NCBI RefSeq assembly: GCF_019145235.1
Contig: NZ_JAHSTV010000008.1
Span: 124,001-188,000 of the forward strand
Origin: Pseudomonas farris
GTDB lineage: Bacteria > Pseudomonadota > Gammaproteobacteria > Pseudomonadales > Pseudomonadaceae
Length of the DNA stretch: 64,000 bases
Direction: 5' to 3'
The position numbers were made by a program, and so were the translations under genes. A model generated the notes under the pieces. It was not told where the DNA came from and ran no database searches. It saw only the letters and a list, made by a program, of their open reading frames with translations. Position 1 is the stretch's first letter. Each line of letters starts with the position of its first letter. Of this stretch, positions 18,333-26,697 are shown in pieces.

Positions 18333-20393
18333 TTAGAAATCCTTGCACAACCGCAACGCGTCATAGATCGCCGCGTGGGTGTTGCGCTGGGCCACGCAGT
18401 CGCCGATGCGGAACAGCAAGTAGCCGTCGCCCGCCTGGTTCAGCGAAGGCTGAGGCTTGATCGCGAACAGGGCTTCGATGTCCATCTGGCCTTTGTTGCG
18501 CGAGCCTTCCTTCAGCGCGTAGTAGATTTCTTCGTCCGGACGCACGCCGTTCTCGACGACCACCTGGTCGACCACCCGCTCCTCTTTGGCGCCGGTGTAT
18601 TCGTTTTCCAGTACCGCCACCAGCTTGTCGCCTTCGCGGTAGACCTTCTCCAGCATCATGTCCCCGGTCATGATCACTTCTTTCGGGTACATGCTGCGGT
18701 AGTAAGTCGGGAACGACGTTCCGCCAACGGCCACGCCCGGTTTGATGTCGTCGGTGACGATCTCGACCTGGCTGCCCTTGTCGGCGAGGAAGTCGGCCGT
18801 CGACATCCCGGTAAACTCGCAAATGGTGTCGTAGACCAGCACGTTCTTGCCCGGTGCCACCTTGCCGTCGAGGATGTCCCAACTGCTGACCACCAGGCCT
18901 TCAGCCGCGCCCCAGTGTTCGTTCTGCTCCAAAAATGGATGGCCGCCGACGGCGAGCACCACTACATCCGGACGCAGGTCGAGAATGGTCGCCGCATCCG
19001 CCGCCACGCCCAGGCGCAGGTCGACTTTCAAACGCGCCAGTTCCAACTGGAACCAGCGAGTGATGCCGGCAATCTGATCCCGTTGCGGAGCTTTCGACGC
19101 GGTAGTGATCTGCCCGCCGATGAATTCTTTTTTCTCGAACAGGGTCACGTCGTGGCCACGTTCGGCCGACACGCGAGCCGCTTCCATCCCGGCAGGGCCG
19201 GCACCAACCACCACGACTTTGCGCTTCACACCGGTCGATTTCTCGATGATGTGCGGCACGCCCATGTATTCACGGGAGGTCGCGGCGTTCTGGATGCACA
19301 AGACGTCCAGGCCCTGGTATTGACGGTCGATGCAGTAGTTGGCGCCGACGCATTGTTTGATCTGGTCGACCTGGCCCATTTTGATCTTGGCGATCAAATG
19401 CGGGTCAGCGATGTGGGCGCGGGTCATGCCGACCATGTCGACGTAACCGCCTTCCAGAATACGGGTCGCCTGGTTCGGATCCTTGATGTTCTGTGCGTGC
19501 AAAACCGGAGCCTTCACCACTTCCTTGATACCGGCGGCCAAATGCAGGAATGGCTCCGGTGGATAACTCATGTTCGGAATAACGTTGGCCAGGGTGTTGT
19601 GGGTGTCGCAACCCGAGCCCACGACGCCGATGAAGTCGATCATGCCGGTGTCGTCGTAGTACTTGGCGATCTGCTTCATGTCCTCGTGGGACAAACCATC
19701 CGGGTGGAATTCGTCACCGCACAGACGGATGCCGACGCAGAAATCCGGACCGACTTCCTTGCGCACAGCCTTGATCACTTCCAGGCCGAAACGCATGCGG
19801 TTTTCGAAGCTGCCGCCCCATTCATCGGTACGCTTGTTGACTCGCGGGCTCCAGAACTGGTCGATCATGTGCTGGTGCACGGCAGACAATTCGACGCCGT
19901 CCAGGCCACCGGCCTTGGCCCGTGCGGCTGCGCTTGCGTAGTTGCCGATCACCCGCCAGATTTCTTCCGGCTCGATGGTTTTGCAGGTCGCGCGGTGCAC
20001 CGGTTCACGGATGCCCGACGGCGACAGCAGGGTTGGCCAATGCTCGCCGTCCCAGCGGGAACGACGGCCCATGTGGGTAATCTGGATCATGATCTTGGCG
20101 CCATGCTTGTGCATGGCGTCGGCCAGGTTCTGGAAGTGCGGAATGATCCGGTCGTCGGCCAGATTGACCGACTTCCACCAGCCTTGCGGGCTGTCGATGG
20201 CCACGCTGGAGGAACCGCCGCAAATCGCCAGGCCGATCCCGCCCTTGGCTTTCTCTTCGTAATACTTGACGTACCGGTCGGTGGTCATGCCGCCGTCGGT
20301 GGCGTAGACCTCGGCGTGCGCGGTGCTGAGCACGCGGTTGCGGATGGTCAGTTTGCCGATCTGGATCGGCTGGAACATTGCTTCGAAAGCCAT
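18333..20393 (-). CDS. dgcA: Dimethylglycine demethylase DgcA
   Basis: A 686-residue flavoprotein of the old-yellow-enzyme/2,4-dienoyl-CoA reductase-like class, predicted to oxidise dimethylglycine to sarcosine. The N-terminal TIM barrel opens with FQPIQIGKLTIRNR. A cysteine cluster (CVGANYC, then CIQNAA) about residue 345 should hold a 4Fe-4S centre. An FAD-binding domain begins at VVVGAGPAGMEAARVSAERG, and a second Rossmann-type segment follows. The start at 20393 has GAGGA upstream. It is preceded by the DUF5943 gene with a 15-bp gap. Confidence 0.94.
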   Translation of the reverse strand: MAFEAMFQPIQIGKLTIRNRVLSTAHAEVYATDGGMTTDRYVKYYEEKAKGGIGLAICGGSSSVAIDSPQGWWKSVNLADDRIIPHFQNLADAMHKHGAKIMIQITHMGRRSRWDGEHWPTLLSPSGIREPVHRATCKTIEPEEIWRVIGNYASAAARAKAGGLDGVELSAVHQHMIDQFWSPRVNKRTDEWGGSFENRMRFGLEVIKAVRKEVGPDFCVGIRLCGDEFHPDGLSHEDMKQIAKYYDDTGMIDFIGVVGSGCDTHNTLANVIPNMSYPPEPFLHLAAGIKEVVKAPVLHAQNIKDPNQATRILEGGYVDMVGMTRAHIADPHLIAKIKMGQVDQIKQCVGANYCIDRQYQGLDVLCIQNAATSREYMGVPHIIEKSTGVKRKVVVVGAGPAGMEAARVSAERGHDVTLFEKKEFIGGQITTASKAPQRDQIAGITRWFQLELARLKVDLRLGVAADAATILDLRPDVVVLAVGGHPFLEQNEHWGAAEGLVVSSWDILDGKVAPGKNVLVYDTICEFTGMSTADFLADKGSQVEIVTDDIKPGVAVGGTSFPTYYRSMYPKEVIMTGDMMLEKVYREGDKLVAVLENEYTGAKEERVVDQVVVENGVRPDEEIYYALKEGSRNKGQMDIEALFAIKPQPSLNQAGDGYLLFRIGDCVAQRNTHAAIYDALRLCKDF

Positions 20394-20408
20394 GGCGGGG
20401 TCCTCGAC

Positions 20409-20939
20409 TTACAACGGCTTGACGGTGAACAAACCGTCGTCGTGGCCTTCTTCGGAGCCACCGTAGACTTGTTCGGCGACAGTGCGGATCTTGCTGCCGC
20501 GAGCGGCCAGGATCTGGTCCATGGCGCCGGCGAACCAGCCAGTGAACATGTAGTCGACCTTGCGCCCGACCTTGCCGTACACGTAGACAAATGCGGAGTG
20601 TTCGAGCTTGACGCTGGCGGTGCCTTTGTCGAGGTCGATGTCCTGAATCTTGAACAGCCCCCAGCCGCGTTGCGACAGACGCTTCATGTAGTGCTCGAAC
20701 ACTGCGACGCCTTCCAGGCCGTGGCATTCAGCTTCTTTTTCACACCAGTGCCAGGCGGACTTGTAGCCGGCCTTGTAGAGGATTTCGGCGTAGGCGTCGG
20801 CGCCCAGCACTTCCTCGATACCCATGTGGTTGTTGACGAAGAAGTGACGCGGTACGTACAGCATCGGCAGGGCGTCGGAAGTCCAGATACCGGTTTCGCT
20901 GTCGACTTCGATTGGCAATTGCGGGGCGATCTTGGCCAT
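20409..20939 (-). CDS. DUF5943 / V4R-like protein of the dimethylglycine operon
   Basis: A 176-residue protein without signal peptide or membrane segment. The pattern (LGADAYAEILYKAGYKSAWHWCE, then VFEHYMKRLSQRGWGLFKI and YMFTGWFAGAMDQIL) resembles the 4-vinyl-reductase (V4R)-like fold. It corresponds to the uncharacterised gene just before dgcA in P. aeruginosa. Its constant place between dipeptidase and dgcA suggests a supporting role in dimethylglycine demethylation, for example ligand or cofactor handling; that is inference. The start at 20939 has GGAG upstream. Confidence 0.8.
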   Translation of the reverse strand: MAKIAPQLPIEVDSETGIWTSDALPMLYVPRHFFVNNHMGIEEVLGADAYAEILYKAGYKSAWHWCEKEAECHGLEGVAVFEHYMKRLSQRGWGLFKIQDIDLDKGTASVKLEHSAFVYVYGKVGRKVDYMFTGWFAGAMDQILAARGSKIRTVAEQVYGGSEEGHDDGLFTVKPL

Positions 20940-21017
20940 GGAAACTTAACTCCAGAAAATTCGTTGTGTTGCCCCCGGCACGGACGGCCGGGGGAAAGGA
21001 TTCAGAGGTGCGGTGGC

Positions 21018-21995
21018 TTATTCGCCCCAAACGTCTTTGAGGACGTTGACCCAGTTCTCGCCCATGATCTTGCGCACCACCCGCTCGGAATGGCCGCGTT
21101 TGAGCAGGGTCTCGGTCAGGTTCGGGAACTCGCCCACGGTGCGGATGCCCAGCGGGTTGATGATCTTGCCGAAGCTGGTCAGGCGGCGGGCGTAGCCCTT
21201 GTCATGGGTCAGGTATTCGAAAAAGTCCTGGCCATGGCCCTGGGTGAAGTCGGTGCCGATACCGATGGCGTCTTCGCCGACGATATTCATGGTGTATTCG
21301 ATGGCTTCGGCGTAATCGTCGATGGTCGAATCGATGCCCTTGGCCAGGAATGGCGCAAACATGGTCACGCCGACGAAACCGCCGTGATCGGCGATGAACT
21401 TCAGCTCTTCGTCGGATTTGTTGCGCGGGTGAACTTTCAGACCCGACGGCAGGCAGTGGGAGTAGCAGACCGGCTTCTTGGATTCGAGGATGACTTCTTC
21501 GGACGTTTTCGAGCCGACGTGGGACAGGTCGCACATGACGCCGACGCGGTTCATCTCGGCGACGATTTCACGACCGAAACCCGACAGGCCGCCATCGCGC
21601 TCGTAGCAACCGGTACCAACCAGGTTTTGGGTGTTGTAGCACATCTGCACAATACCGACGCCGAGCTGCTTGAAGACCTCGACGTAGCCGATCTGGTCTT
21701 CAAACGCATGAGCATTCTGGAAGCCAAAGAGGATGCCGGTCTTGCCCTGCTCCTTGGCCTTGCGGATATCGGCGGTGGTGCGCACCGGAATCACCAGGTC
21801 GCTGTTCTCGCGGATCAGCTTCTGGCTGGCGGCGATGTTGTTGACAGTGGCCTGGAAGCCCTCCCACACCGACACGGTGCAGTTGGCCGCGGTCAGACCG
21901 CCCTTGCGCATGTCTTCAAACAGCTCGCGGTTCCACTTGGCAATAATCAGCCCGTCGATAACGATGCTGTCGGCGTGCAATTCGGCTGGGCTCAT
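21018..21995 (-). CDS. Membrane dipeptidase (renal dipeptidase family)
   Basis: A 325-residue M19-type metallopeptidase. The early HADSIVIDG stands where the family usually has HxD, and CDLSHVG, CYSHC and GIGTDFTQGHG supply the further metal and active-site residues expected. No signal peptide is present after the chosen start. The frame is open for 51 more codons, but MSPAELHAD at 21995 follows AGGGGA and matches the family start. It heads the dgc operon, as in P. aeruginosa. The true substrate may be a dipeptide or a related amide; why it belongs to betaine catabolism is unclear. Confidence 0.88.
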   Translation of the reverse strand: MSPAELHADSIVIDGLIIAKWNRELFEDMRKGGLTAANCTVSVWEGFQATVNNIAASQKLIRENSDLVIPVRTTADIRKAKEQGKTGILFGFQNAHAFEDQIGYVEVFKQLGVGIVQMCYNTQNLVGTGCYERDGGLSGFGREIVAEMNRVGVMCDLSHVGSKTSEEVILESKKPVCYSHCLPSGLKVHPRNKSDEELKFIADHGGFVGVTMFAPFLAKGIDSTIDDYAEAIEYTMNIVGEDAIGIGTDFTQGHGQDFFEYLTHDKGYARRLTSFGKIINPLGIRTVGEFPNLTETLLKRGHSERVVRKIMGENWVNVLKDVWGE

Positions 21996-22242
21996 CAGGC
22001 TGTCCCCTATTAGCGATTCATGCGCCGAATCGTGTGCCGGCGCTTTGGGGCCAGCATATGCCTGAGGGCCGGGGCAGCCGGGTGCAAAAACGACAGGGGA
22101 ATTGCCGAAAGCGTCAATCCGCGACAAAGGGTCGTGAACAGGCGTCATTGCCTACCTATCCAACGCCGCCCGCTTGGGCCAGAATTCGCCGCATCACTGA
22201 TGTTTTACTGAATGCATGACTGGATTAAGGGGCGGCGGCGCA
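21996..22242. promoter_or_regulatory. Control region of the dipeptidase-dgc-etf operon
   Basis: A 247-bp gap between the divergent operon head and the LprI-like gene. The matching P. aeruginosa operon is GbdR-activated. No specific operator could be picked out with confidence. Confidence 0.4.
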
Positions 22243-22644
22243 ATGAAATCGATCTTCCTGGCTTTGGCACTGATAGCGACTGGCGTACAAGCAGCTGAAG
22301 AGGCCGACGACAACCCCTGCGACGCCGTCGAAAACGAAATCCAGACCCTGGAATGCTCGGCCTATAGCAGAACCACCGCCGAACAGCTGCTGAGCGACAA
22401 CTACCAAAGCCTCACCGAGCGCATGCAAACGCTTTACGGCAACAACAAGGCGCAACTGACCGACATCACCGCCAAAATCAAAACCGCGCAACAGCAATGG
22501 CTGAAAACCCGGGACGCCGATTGCGCAGTGGACGCATTTCCGGCGACCAGTGGTAGCAAAGCGTTCACCATTGCGCAGAACGATTGCGTGGCGCGCATGA
22601 GTGACGAGCGGTCGGAGTTTTTGGAGTCGATTGGGCAGGAATAA
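22243..22644 (+). CDS. LprI/DUF1311-type periplasmic protein
   Basis: A 133-residue secreted protein. The signal peptide MKSIFLALALIATGVQA is clear, with cleavage expected around A17-A18. The mature part has the DUF1311 pattern: paired cysteines (NPCDAV and LECSAY), a KTAQQQWLKTRDADC segment and a later NDC. The family includes the mycobacterial lysozyme inhibitor LprI, but most members have no proven role. ATG at 22243 follows AAGGGG. It is separated by 10 bp from the next gene. Confidence 0.8.
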   Translation: MKSIFLALALIATGVQAAEEADDNPCDAVENEIQTLECSAYSRTTAEQLLSDNYQSLTERMQTLYGNNKAQLTDITAKIKTAQQQWLKTRDADCAVDAFPATSGSKAFTIAQNDCVARMSDERSEFLESIGQE

Positions 22645-22654
22645 AGACATAAGA

Positions 22655-22885
22655 ATGGAGAATTATTTGATCCCCCACGAAGTAGTGAGCCGCATCGTCG
22701 ATGGAGCACTTCCTATTCGCGCCTGGCGCGAACACCTGAACCTTACGCAGGATGAAGTTGCCAAGCGCATGGGCATTTCCCAACCGGCTTTCGCCCAGCA
22801 AGAGACGGTCGCCAAGCCCCGCAAGGCAACCCGTGAAAAAATTGCCGCAGCTTTTGGCATCACTGCCAACCAACTAGAGTTGTAA
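22655..22885 (+). CDS. Small XRE-type helix-turn-helix protein
   Basis: A 76-residue protein whose residues 20-75 form an HTH_3 domain (WREHLNLTQDEVAKRMGISQPAFAQQE, then KATREKIAAAFGITANQLEL). This resembles a stand-alone antitoxin or small repressor. No toxin gene lies beside it: the neighbours encode a secreted LprI-like protein and a DUF3010 protein. ATG at 22655 is chosen over a longer reading from 22601, which would overlap the previous gene by 44 bp. Confidence 0.75.
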   Translation: MENYLIPHEVVSRIVDGALPIRAWREHLNLTQDEVAKRMGISQPAFAQQETVAKPRKATREKIAAAFGITANQLEL

Positions 22886-22918
22886 GCTGAACGCCAGCAT
22901 CAGGAAAAAGGGATTGAA

Positions 22919-23335
22919 ATGAAAATCTGCGGCATCGAAATCAAAGGCAGTGAAGCGATCATCGCCGTGGCCTCCCTCGACGGCCAGGCCCTGAGCCATG
23001 TCGAACTGAACACCAAGAAAATCGCCCTCGACGAGGACGACGAAGCCGCCAATGTCAAAGTCTTCGCCGCTCAGGTGGCGTCGTTTGTTCGCGAGAATTC
23101 CATTGACCGGATCGCGATCAAGAAGCGCAGCAAGAAAGGCGAGTTCGCCGGTGGGCCGACTACGTTCAAGATTGAGGGGATTTTCCAGCTGCTGGAAAAT
23201 TGCGAGGTGACGCTGCTGTCGCCGCAGACCATCAATGCGCAGAACAAGAAGTTCGATTTTGCACTGCCGGAGACGCTGAACAAGTATCAGCATGAGGCCT
23301 ACAAAGCGGCGTGCTCGGTGTTGATGAAGAAGTAA
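22919..23335 (+). CDS. DUF3010 family protein
   Basis: A 138-residue cytoplasmic protein that matches the DUF3010 family (MKICGIEIKGSEAIIAVA at the start, RIAIKKRSKKGEFAGGPTTFKIE in the middle). The opening strand resembles an RNase H-like or Holliday-resolvase-like fold, but no activity is known. AAGGGA precedes the ATG. It may be co-transcribed with the XRE gene (33-bp gap). Confidence 0.78.
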   Translation: MKICGIEIKGSEAIIAVASLDGQALSHVELNTKKIALDEDDEAANVKVFAAQVASFVRENSIDRIAIKKRSKKGEFAGGPTTFKIEGIFQLLENCEVTLLSPQTINAQNKKFDFALPETLNKYQHEAYKAACSVLMKK

Positions 23336-23362
23336 CATTTTCTCTCATCAATACCGATCATT

Positions 23363-23451
23363 GTGGGAGCGGGCTTGCCCGCGATGGCGGTGTGTCAGTC
23401 AACATCAACATTGAATGTGCCGGCCCCATCGCGGGCAAGCCCGCTCCCACA
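23363..23451. repeat. REP pair (head-on, TTGCCCGCGATGG variant)
   Basis: GTGGGAGCGGGCTTGCCCGCGAT faces its complement about 45 bp away. It sits between the convergent DUF3010 and cdhR genes. Confidence 0.9.
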
Positions 23452-23473
23452 GGTTTCTCGGGCGTCGTCAGAA

Positions 23474-24418
23474 TTACGCTTTAGCCGTACGTCGGTCCTC
23501 ACGCGGGCAGCGCTCGAATCTCGCCCGATAACTGCGGGTGAAATAGGACGGCGATTCAAACCCGCACGCGATGCTCACTTCCAACACACTCATGTTCGTC
23601 TGACGCAGCAACTGCCGCGCCTTCTCCAGCCTTAACCGCAGATAGAAATTGCTCGGCGTGTCGTTCAGATGCAGGCGAAACAGGCGTTCCAGCTGACGCC
23701 GAGTCACTTTGATCGATTCCGCCAGCGCCAGCGTACTCAGCGGCGGTTCGCTGTGCTGCTCCATCTCCCCGATCACCTGCACCAATTTCTTGTTGCTGAT
23801 GCCATACCGCGTGGCGACTTCCATGCGCTGGTGGTCTTTGCGCGGGCGGATGCGCCCGAGTACGAATTGTTCGCTGACCTGGATCGCCAGTTCCGGGCCG
23901 TGGGCCTGGCCGATGAGGTCGAGCATCAGGTCAATGGAAGCCGTGCCGCCGGCGGAGGTAATGCGCCGACGGTCGATCTCAAACAGCTCCTGAGTGACGC
24001 TGAGCTGTGGATAAGACTCCTTGAAGGCATCGATAGCTTCCCAGTGCAGGGTCAGGCGATGGCCGTCGAGCAGGCCGGCTTCGGCGAGGACGAAGCTGCC
24101 AGTATCGATAGCGCCGAGCGTCACGCCTTCGTTGTCCAAGCGACGCAGCCAGTGCTCCAGCGCCGGGGTGGTGAACTTCAGCGGTTCGAAACCGGCGACC
24201 ACCAGCAAGGTCGCGCCTTTCTTCAGGGGTTCCAGCGCTGCATCGGCGTTGACCGACATGCCGTTACTGGCCAACACCGCCCCGCCGTCAACGCTCAACA
24301 CATGCCAGCGATACAGCTCGCCGCGAAAGCGATTGGCGACCCGCAGCGGCTCGATCGCCGAGATGAAACCGATCGCCGAAAAACCCGGCATCAACAAGAA
24401 GTAGAAATCCTGGGACAT
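23474..24418 (-). CDS. cdhR: Carnitine catabolism regulator CdhR (AraC/GlxA family)
   Basis: A 314-residue transcription factor. Residues 1-190 form a DJ-1/PfpI-like sensor domain (VVAGFEPL, GAIDTGSFVLAEAGLLDG). Residues 215-310 form an AraC double HTH (SIKVTRRQLERLFRLHLNDTP and VLEVSIACGFESPSYFTRSYR). It is divergent from caiX, exactly as cdhR is in P. aeruginosa, where it activates the carnitine genes. The start at 24418 (MSQDFYFLLM) is chosen by the family N-terminus; a 20-codon extension is open but has no support. Confidence 0.92.
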   Translation of the reverse strand: MSQDFYFLLMPGFSAIGFISAIEPLRVANRFRGELYRWHVLSVDGGAVLASNGMSVNADAALEPLKKGATLLVVAGFEPLKFTTPALEHWLRRLDNEGVTLGAIDTGSFVLAEAGLLDGHRLTLHWEAIDAFKESYPQLSVTQELFEIDRRRITSAGGTASIDLMLDLIGQAHGPELAIQVSEQFVLGRIRPRKDHQRMEVATRYGISNKKLVQVIGEMEQHSEPPLSTLALAESIKVTRRQLERLFRLHLNDTPSNFYLRLRLEKARQLLRQTNMSVLEVSIACGFESPSYFTRSYRARFERCPREDRRTAKA

Positions 24419-24502
24419 GGAGCGCACTCGATGGCAGGTAGCGAGAGGGCGGGAAGCGTGTGGACGTTGATACGCCACTTGCCGACAGCATTCAAGTGCG
24501 CA

Positions 24503-24537
24503 GGTCGCTGCAGTGCAAGAGCTGGTCGCCGCAGTGC
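24503..24537 (+). promoter_or_regulatory. Direct repeats, probable CdhR operator
   Basis: GGTCGCTGCAGTGC (24503-24516) and GGTCGCCGCAGTGC (24524-24537) are 21 bp apart, two helical turns, on the same face of DNA. This spacing is typical of AraC-family sites. The pair ends 88 bp before the caiX ATG, so a bound CdhR could activate caiX. Confidence 0.6.
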
Positions 24538-24625
24538 GTTTTTACGGGGCCTTTGCTGCGTAACTTGAGATCACCGGCGCATCAGACACCGGAACCCACA
24601 ATAACGACCTGCCGAGGAACCCGAC

Positions 24626-25570
24626 ATGAAACGACTGATCAGCAGCTGTGTTCTTGCACTCAGCGGTACCGCTTTCTTGAGCGCCAGCGTCATGGCGGCC
24701 GAACCCGCGTCGTGCCAGAACGTGCGCATGGGCGTGGTGAACTGGACCGACGTGATCGCCACCAGCGCCATGGCCCAAGTATTGCTCGACGGCCTCGGCT
24801 ACACCACCAAACAGACCAGCGCCTCCCAGCAAATCATCTTCGCCGGCATTCGCGACCAGCGCCTGGACTTGTTCCTCGGTTACTGGAACCCGCTGATGAC
24901 GCAGACCATCACGCCGTTTGTCGATGCCAAGCAGGTCGAAGTGCTTGAAGCGCCAAGCCTCAAGGATGCTCGCGCCACCCTCGCCGTGCCGACTTACCTC
25001 GCCGACAAAGGCCTGAAAACCTTCGCTGACATCGCCAAATTCGAAAAAGAACTGGGCGGCAAGATTTACGGCATCGAGCCTGGCTCGGGCGCCAACACTC
25101 AGATCAAGGCGATGATCGCCAAGAACCAGTTTAGCCTGGGCAAGTTCCAGCTGGTCGAGTCCAGCGAAGCCGGCATGCTTGCGGCGGTGGATCGCGCCGT
25201 GCGGCGCAAGGAAGCCGTAGTGTTCTTCGGCTGGGCGCCGCACCCGATGAACGTCAACGTGCAAATGACCTACCTCACCGGCAGTGAAGACGCCCTCGGC
25301 CCGAACGAAGGCATGGCCACCGTCTGGACGGTCACCGCGCCGAAATATGCCGAGCAATGCCCGAACATTGGTCGCTTGCTGAGCAACCTGACCTACACCG
25401 CCGAAGACGAGAGCCGAATGATGCAACCGCTGCTCGATCACAAGGACGCCTTCGAGTCGGCCAAGCAATGGCTCAAGGATCACCCGCAAGACAAGCAACG
25501 CTGGCTCGAAGGCGTGACCACCTTCGACGGCAAACCGGCTGCTGAAAACCTGAAACTGACCAGTAAATAA
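24626..25570 (+). CDS. caiX: Carnitine-binding periplasmic protein CaiX
   Basis: A 314-residue solute-binding protein of the glycine betaine/choline (OpuAC) type. A signal peptide ends near MAAEPASC. Aromatic residues of the quaternary-ammonium pocket are seen in MGVVNWTDV, FLGYWNP and VFFGWAPHPMN. No permease or ATPase is adjacent. In P. aeruginosa CaiX shares the CbcWV core with CbcX and BetX, and cbcWV is encoded 10 kb away here. GAGGAA precedes the ATG. It opens the carnitine operon. Confidence 0.9.
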   Translation: MKRLISSCVLALSGTAFLSASVMAAEPASCQNVRMGVVNWTDVIATSAMAQVLLDGLGYTTKQTSASQQIIFAGIRDQRLDLFLGYWNPLMTQTITPFVDAKQVEVLEAPSLKDARATLAVPTYLADKGLKTFADIAKFEKELGGKIYGIEPGSGANTQIKAMIAKNQFSLGKFQLVESSEAGMLAAVDRAVRRKEAVVFFGWAPHPMNVNVQMTYLTGSEDALGPNEGMATVWTVTAPKYAEQCPNIGRLLSNLTYTAEDESRMMQPLLDHKDAFESAKQWLKDHPQDKQRWLEGVTTFDGKPAAENLKLTSK

Positions 25571-25669
25571 ACCTGAAATGAATCACCGATTCGCAGCCCG
25601 ATGTGGGCTGCGAACGGAATCGTCACGTCCTGAGCCACACCTAAAATCACGCCTGTAAGGAACCGCCTC

Positions 25670-26557
25670 ATGAACCACGACGTCATCATCACCTGCGCAC
25701 TCACCGGTGCTGGCGACACGACCGCCAGAAGCCCACACGTGCCGGTCACCCCGAAACAAATCGCCGCGGCCGCCGTGGAAGCCGCCAAGGCTGGCGCCAC
25801 CGTGGTCCACTGCCATGTTCGCGACCCCGAAACCGGCAAATTCAGCCGTGACGTGGCGCTGTACCGCGAAGTGATGGAGCGCATCCGCGAGGCGGACGTC
25901 GACATTATCGTCAACCTCACCGCCGGCATGGGTGGCGACCTGGAAATCGGCGCGGGCGAGAACCCGATGGAGTTCGGCCCGAACACTGACTTGGTCGGCC
26001 CGCTGACCCGTCTGGCCCACGTCGAAGAATTGCTGCCGGAAATCTGCACCCTGGATTGCGGCACCCTGAACTTCGGTGACGGCAACACCATTTACGTGTC
26101 CACCCCGGCGCAACTGCGCGCTGGCGCCAAACGCATTCAAGAGCTGGGCGTTAAGCCTGAGCTGGAAATCTTCGACACCGGCCACCTGTGGTTCGCCAAG
26201 CAGATGATCAAGGAAGGCCTGCTCGATAACCCGCTGTTTCAGCTGTGCCTGGGCATCCCGTGGGGCGCGCCGGCCGACACCACCACCATGAAAGCCATGG
26301 TCGACAACCTGCCAGCCGACGCGGTCTGGGCCGGTTTCGGCATCGGTCGCATGCAGATGCCAATGGCGGCGCAAGCGGTGCTGCTCGGCGGCAACGTGCG
26401 GGTCGGCCTGGAAGACAACCTGTGGCTGGACAAGGGTGTTTTGGCGACCAACGGCCAACTGGTCGAACGCGCCTCGGAGATCCTCAGCCGCCTCGGCGCC
26501 CGCGTTCTGACCCCTGCTGAAGGCCGGACAAAAATGGGCCTGACCAAGCGCGGTTAA
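25670..26557 (+). CDS. cdhC: 3-dehydrocarnitine cleavage enzyme CdhC (BKACE family)
   Basis: A 295-residue beta-keto acid cleavage enzyme (DUF849). It is predicted to react 3-dehydrocarnitine with acetyl-CoA to give betainyl-CoA and acetoacetate. The zinc-binding HCHVRD motif is near residue 45, and the family stretches NLTAGMGG, DCGTLNFG and GIPWGAP follow. AAGGA precedes the ATG. It lies 99 bp after caiX and ahead of the carnitine dehydrogenase, the P. aeruginosa order. Confidence 0.92.
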   Translation: MNHDVIITCALTGAGDTTARSPHVPVTPKQIAAAAVEAAKAGATVVHCHVRDPETGKFSRDVALYREVMERIREADVDIIVNLTAGMGGDLEIGAGENPMEFGPNTDLVGPLTRLAHVEELLPEICTLDCGTLNFGDGNTIYVSTPAQLRAGAKRIQELGVKPELEIFDTGHLWFAKQMIKEGLLDNPLFQLCLGIPWGAPADTTTMKAMVDNLPADAVWAGFGIGRMQMPMAAQAVLLGGNVRVGLEDNLWLDKGVLATNGQLVERASEILSRLGARVLTPAEGRTKMGLTKRG

Positions 26558-26577
26558 CCCGAACCTACACCTCACCT

Positions 26578-26665
26578 GTGGGAGCGGGCTTGCTCGCGAA
26601 GAGGCCGTCACATCCGACATTTCTGTCGACTGACACTCCGCTTTCGCGAGCAAGCCCGCTCCCAC
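26578..26665. repeat. REP pair (head-on)
   Basis: GTGGGAGCGGGCTTGCTCGCGAA faces its complement in the gap between cdhC and cdhA, inside the presumed operon. Confidence 0.9.
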
Positions 26666-26697
26666 AAGGGATCACCGAATTCTTTTAGGACGTCGCC

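Noticed and set aside
18375..22013. A 1212-codon open frame on the plus strand opposite dgcA, the DUF5943 gene and the dipeptidase gene
   Set aside because: It mirrors three well-supported minus-strand genes, has low-complexity His/Val/Asp-rich content and no family features. It is an effect of GC-rich third positions.
22655..22885. Antitoxin of a toxin-antitoxin module
   Set aside because: The HTH protein fits an antitoxin, but neither neighbour resembles a toxin.
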